60,240 bases of DNA from Micromonospora sp. CB01531 (lineage in GTDB: Bacteria > Actinomycetota > Actinomycetes > Mycobacteriales > Micromonosporaceae). The notes under the pieces are model-generated. The model was given only the letters and a program-made list of their open reading frames with translations, was not told the DNA's origin and did no database searches. Positions 59,763 to 60,240 of this stretch are shown one piece after another. The position numbers were made by a program, and so were the translations under genes. How positions within the stretch are numbered: position 1 is the first letter of the stretch; each line of letters opens with the position of its first letter. The stretch lies in the NCBI RefSeq assembly GCF_001905095.1, contig NZ_LWLS01000088.1:1-60240 (forward strand). The letters run 5' to 3'.

Positions 59763-60240
59763 TCACCTCGTGTCCGTGGCGGTGAGGGTGAACGGGACCG
59801 CGGCGCCTAGCCACAGCTGGGTGAGGATGTAGCGCGAGCCGGCCGGGATGGTGCCGGACTCGTCTGCGGCGGAGGAGGCCGCCGCGCCGAGCAGGGTGCA
59901 TGACTCGTCGTAGAAGTACAGGTCGAAGTCGTACGGGGTGGCGATGTCGCTGCGTACCTGCGCCTGGTGGGCTCCGTCGCCGAAGCTGTCGGGCAGCTTG
60001 GTGACCCAGCCGTCCGCGCCCTGAGCCGGCGCCGCCGGCACGGCGCAGGCGGTCTTGAACGCGGTGGCGGTCACCCCGGTGGCGTCGTCGGCGGTGCCGG
60101 TGGACGGGTTGCCCGTGGCGATCAGGCCGGTCTCGGTGACCGGGGCGTCCGGCGGTGACGGGGGCAGCGGCTCGACTCCGGTGGCGGCCTGCGAGAAGAC
60201 CTGCAGTTCGGCGGTCTGCACGTCCGTCTTGGTTTCGCCG
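59763..60240 (-). CDS. C-terminal end of a secreted protein, running off the window
   Basis: The open frame has no real start inside the window: residues before the apparent GTG at 60221 (GETKTDV) are also open to the edge. The visible 159 residues contain a Pro-rich linker (PLPPSPPDAP) and a compact beta-rich domain (TACAVPAAPAQGADGWVTKL, PYDFDLYFYDESCTLLGAAA, ILTQLWLGAAVPFTLTATD) like the pre-peptidase C-terminal-type domains that follow subtilisin or other secreted hydrolases in actinobacteria. The two Cys may pair. The catalytic part lies outside the window. Confidence 0.65.
   Translation of the reverse strand, partial: GETKTDVQTAELQVFSQAATGVEPLPPSPPDAPVTETGLIATGNPSTGTADDATGVTATAFKTACAVPAAPAQGADGWVTKLPDSFGDGAHQAQVRSDIATPYDFDLYFYDESCTLLGAAASSAADESGTIPAGSRYILTQLWLGAAVPFTLTATDTR

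Overview
The window is high-GC DNA with GTG and TTG starts, dense 1- to 4-base gene overlaps, many LacI/IclR-type regulators, a DivIVA-domain coiled-coil protein and excalibur and lipoprotein genes. This points to a filamentous actinobacterium, possibly Micromonosporaceae or a relative. Genus cannot be fixed from the sequence alone. No rRNA, tRNA or CRISPR array was recognised.

Left part (1-13900): accessory genes and debris. It holds a small lipoprotein, an IS3 orfA remnant fused to a scrap of an ATP-dependent DNA ligase gene, a secreted ScyD-like beta-propeller, a DUF4839 protein, a frameshifted membrane-associated pentapeptide protein, a lipoprotein plus MMPL transporter pair, a very large secreted ThuA/sugar-dehydrogenase/cupredoxin fusion, a small membrane protein and an ArsR regulator.

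Centre (13950-43500): a carbohydrate-utilisation region of three minus-strand operons. Operon A (22783 down to 13951) encodes a CE7 esterase, an ABC sugar importer without its own ATPase, an SMP-30 lactonase, an enolase-superfamily sugar-acid dehydratase, a uronate-dehydrogenase-like enzyme, a KDG kinase and a frameshifted KDPG aldolase. Together these are the five steps of an oxidative, De Ley-Doudoroff-like route from a sugar or uronate to pyruvate. Divergent to it is a 1563-residue secreted multidomain protein of unknown catalytic family, followed by an IclR regulator. Operon B (33150 down to 28506) has two paralogous enolase-superfamily enzymes flanking a DHDPS-family lyase, then an SDR and a DUF624 membrane protein; a perfect 9-bp inverted repeat lies just upstream. 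Operon C (42901 down to 35036) is an oligopeptide-type ABC importer (SBP, two permeases, two ATPases) joined to an NAD-epimerase-like gene and a second DHDPS-family gene, with a divergent LacI regulator.

Right part (44300-55100): LacI-type operators punctuate genes for a secreted putative glycoside hydrolase (with a broken paralogue), a decayed fructuronate-reductase/mannitol-dehydrogenase gene, a Gfo/Idh/MocA oxidoreductase, an SGNH hydrolase, a second LacI regulator closely related to the first, and a nagB-nagA-uxaA operon. Amino-sugar and uronate catabolism therefore sit under apparently shared control, suggesting a uronate- and hexosamine-containing polysaccharide as substrate (inference).

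Right end (55100-60240): a graveyard of IS6 and IS3 fragments and a gene with a nonsense codon, then a DivIVA-domain protein, an excalibur protein and the C-terminal end of a secreted protein that runs off the window.
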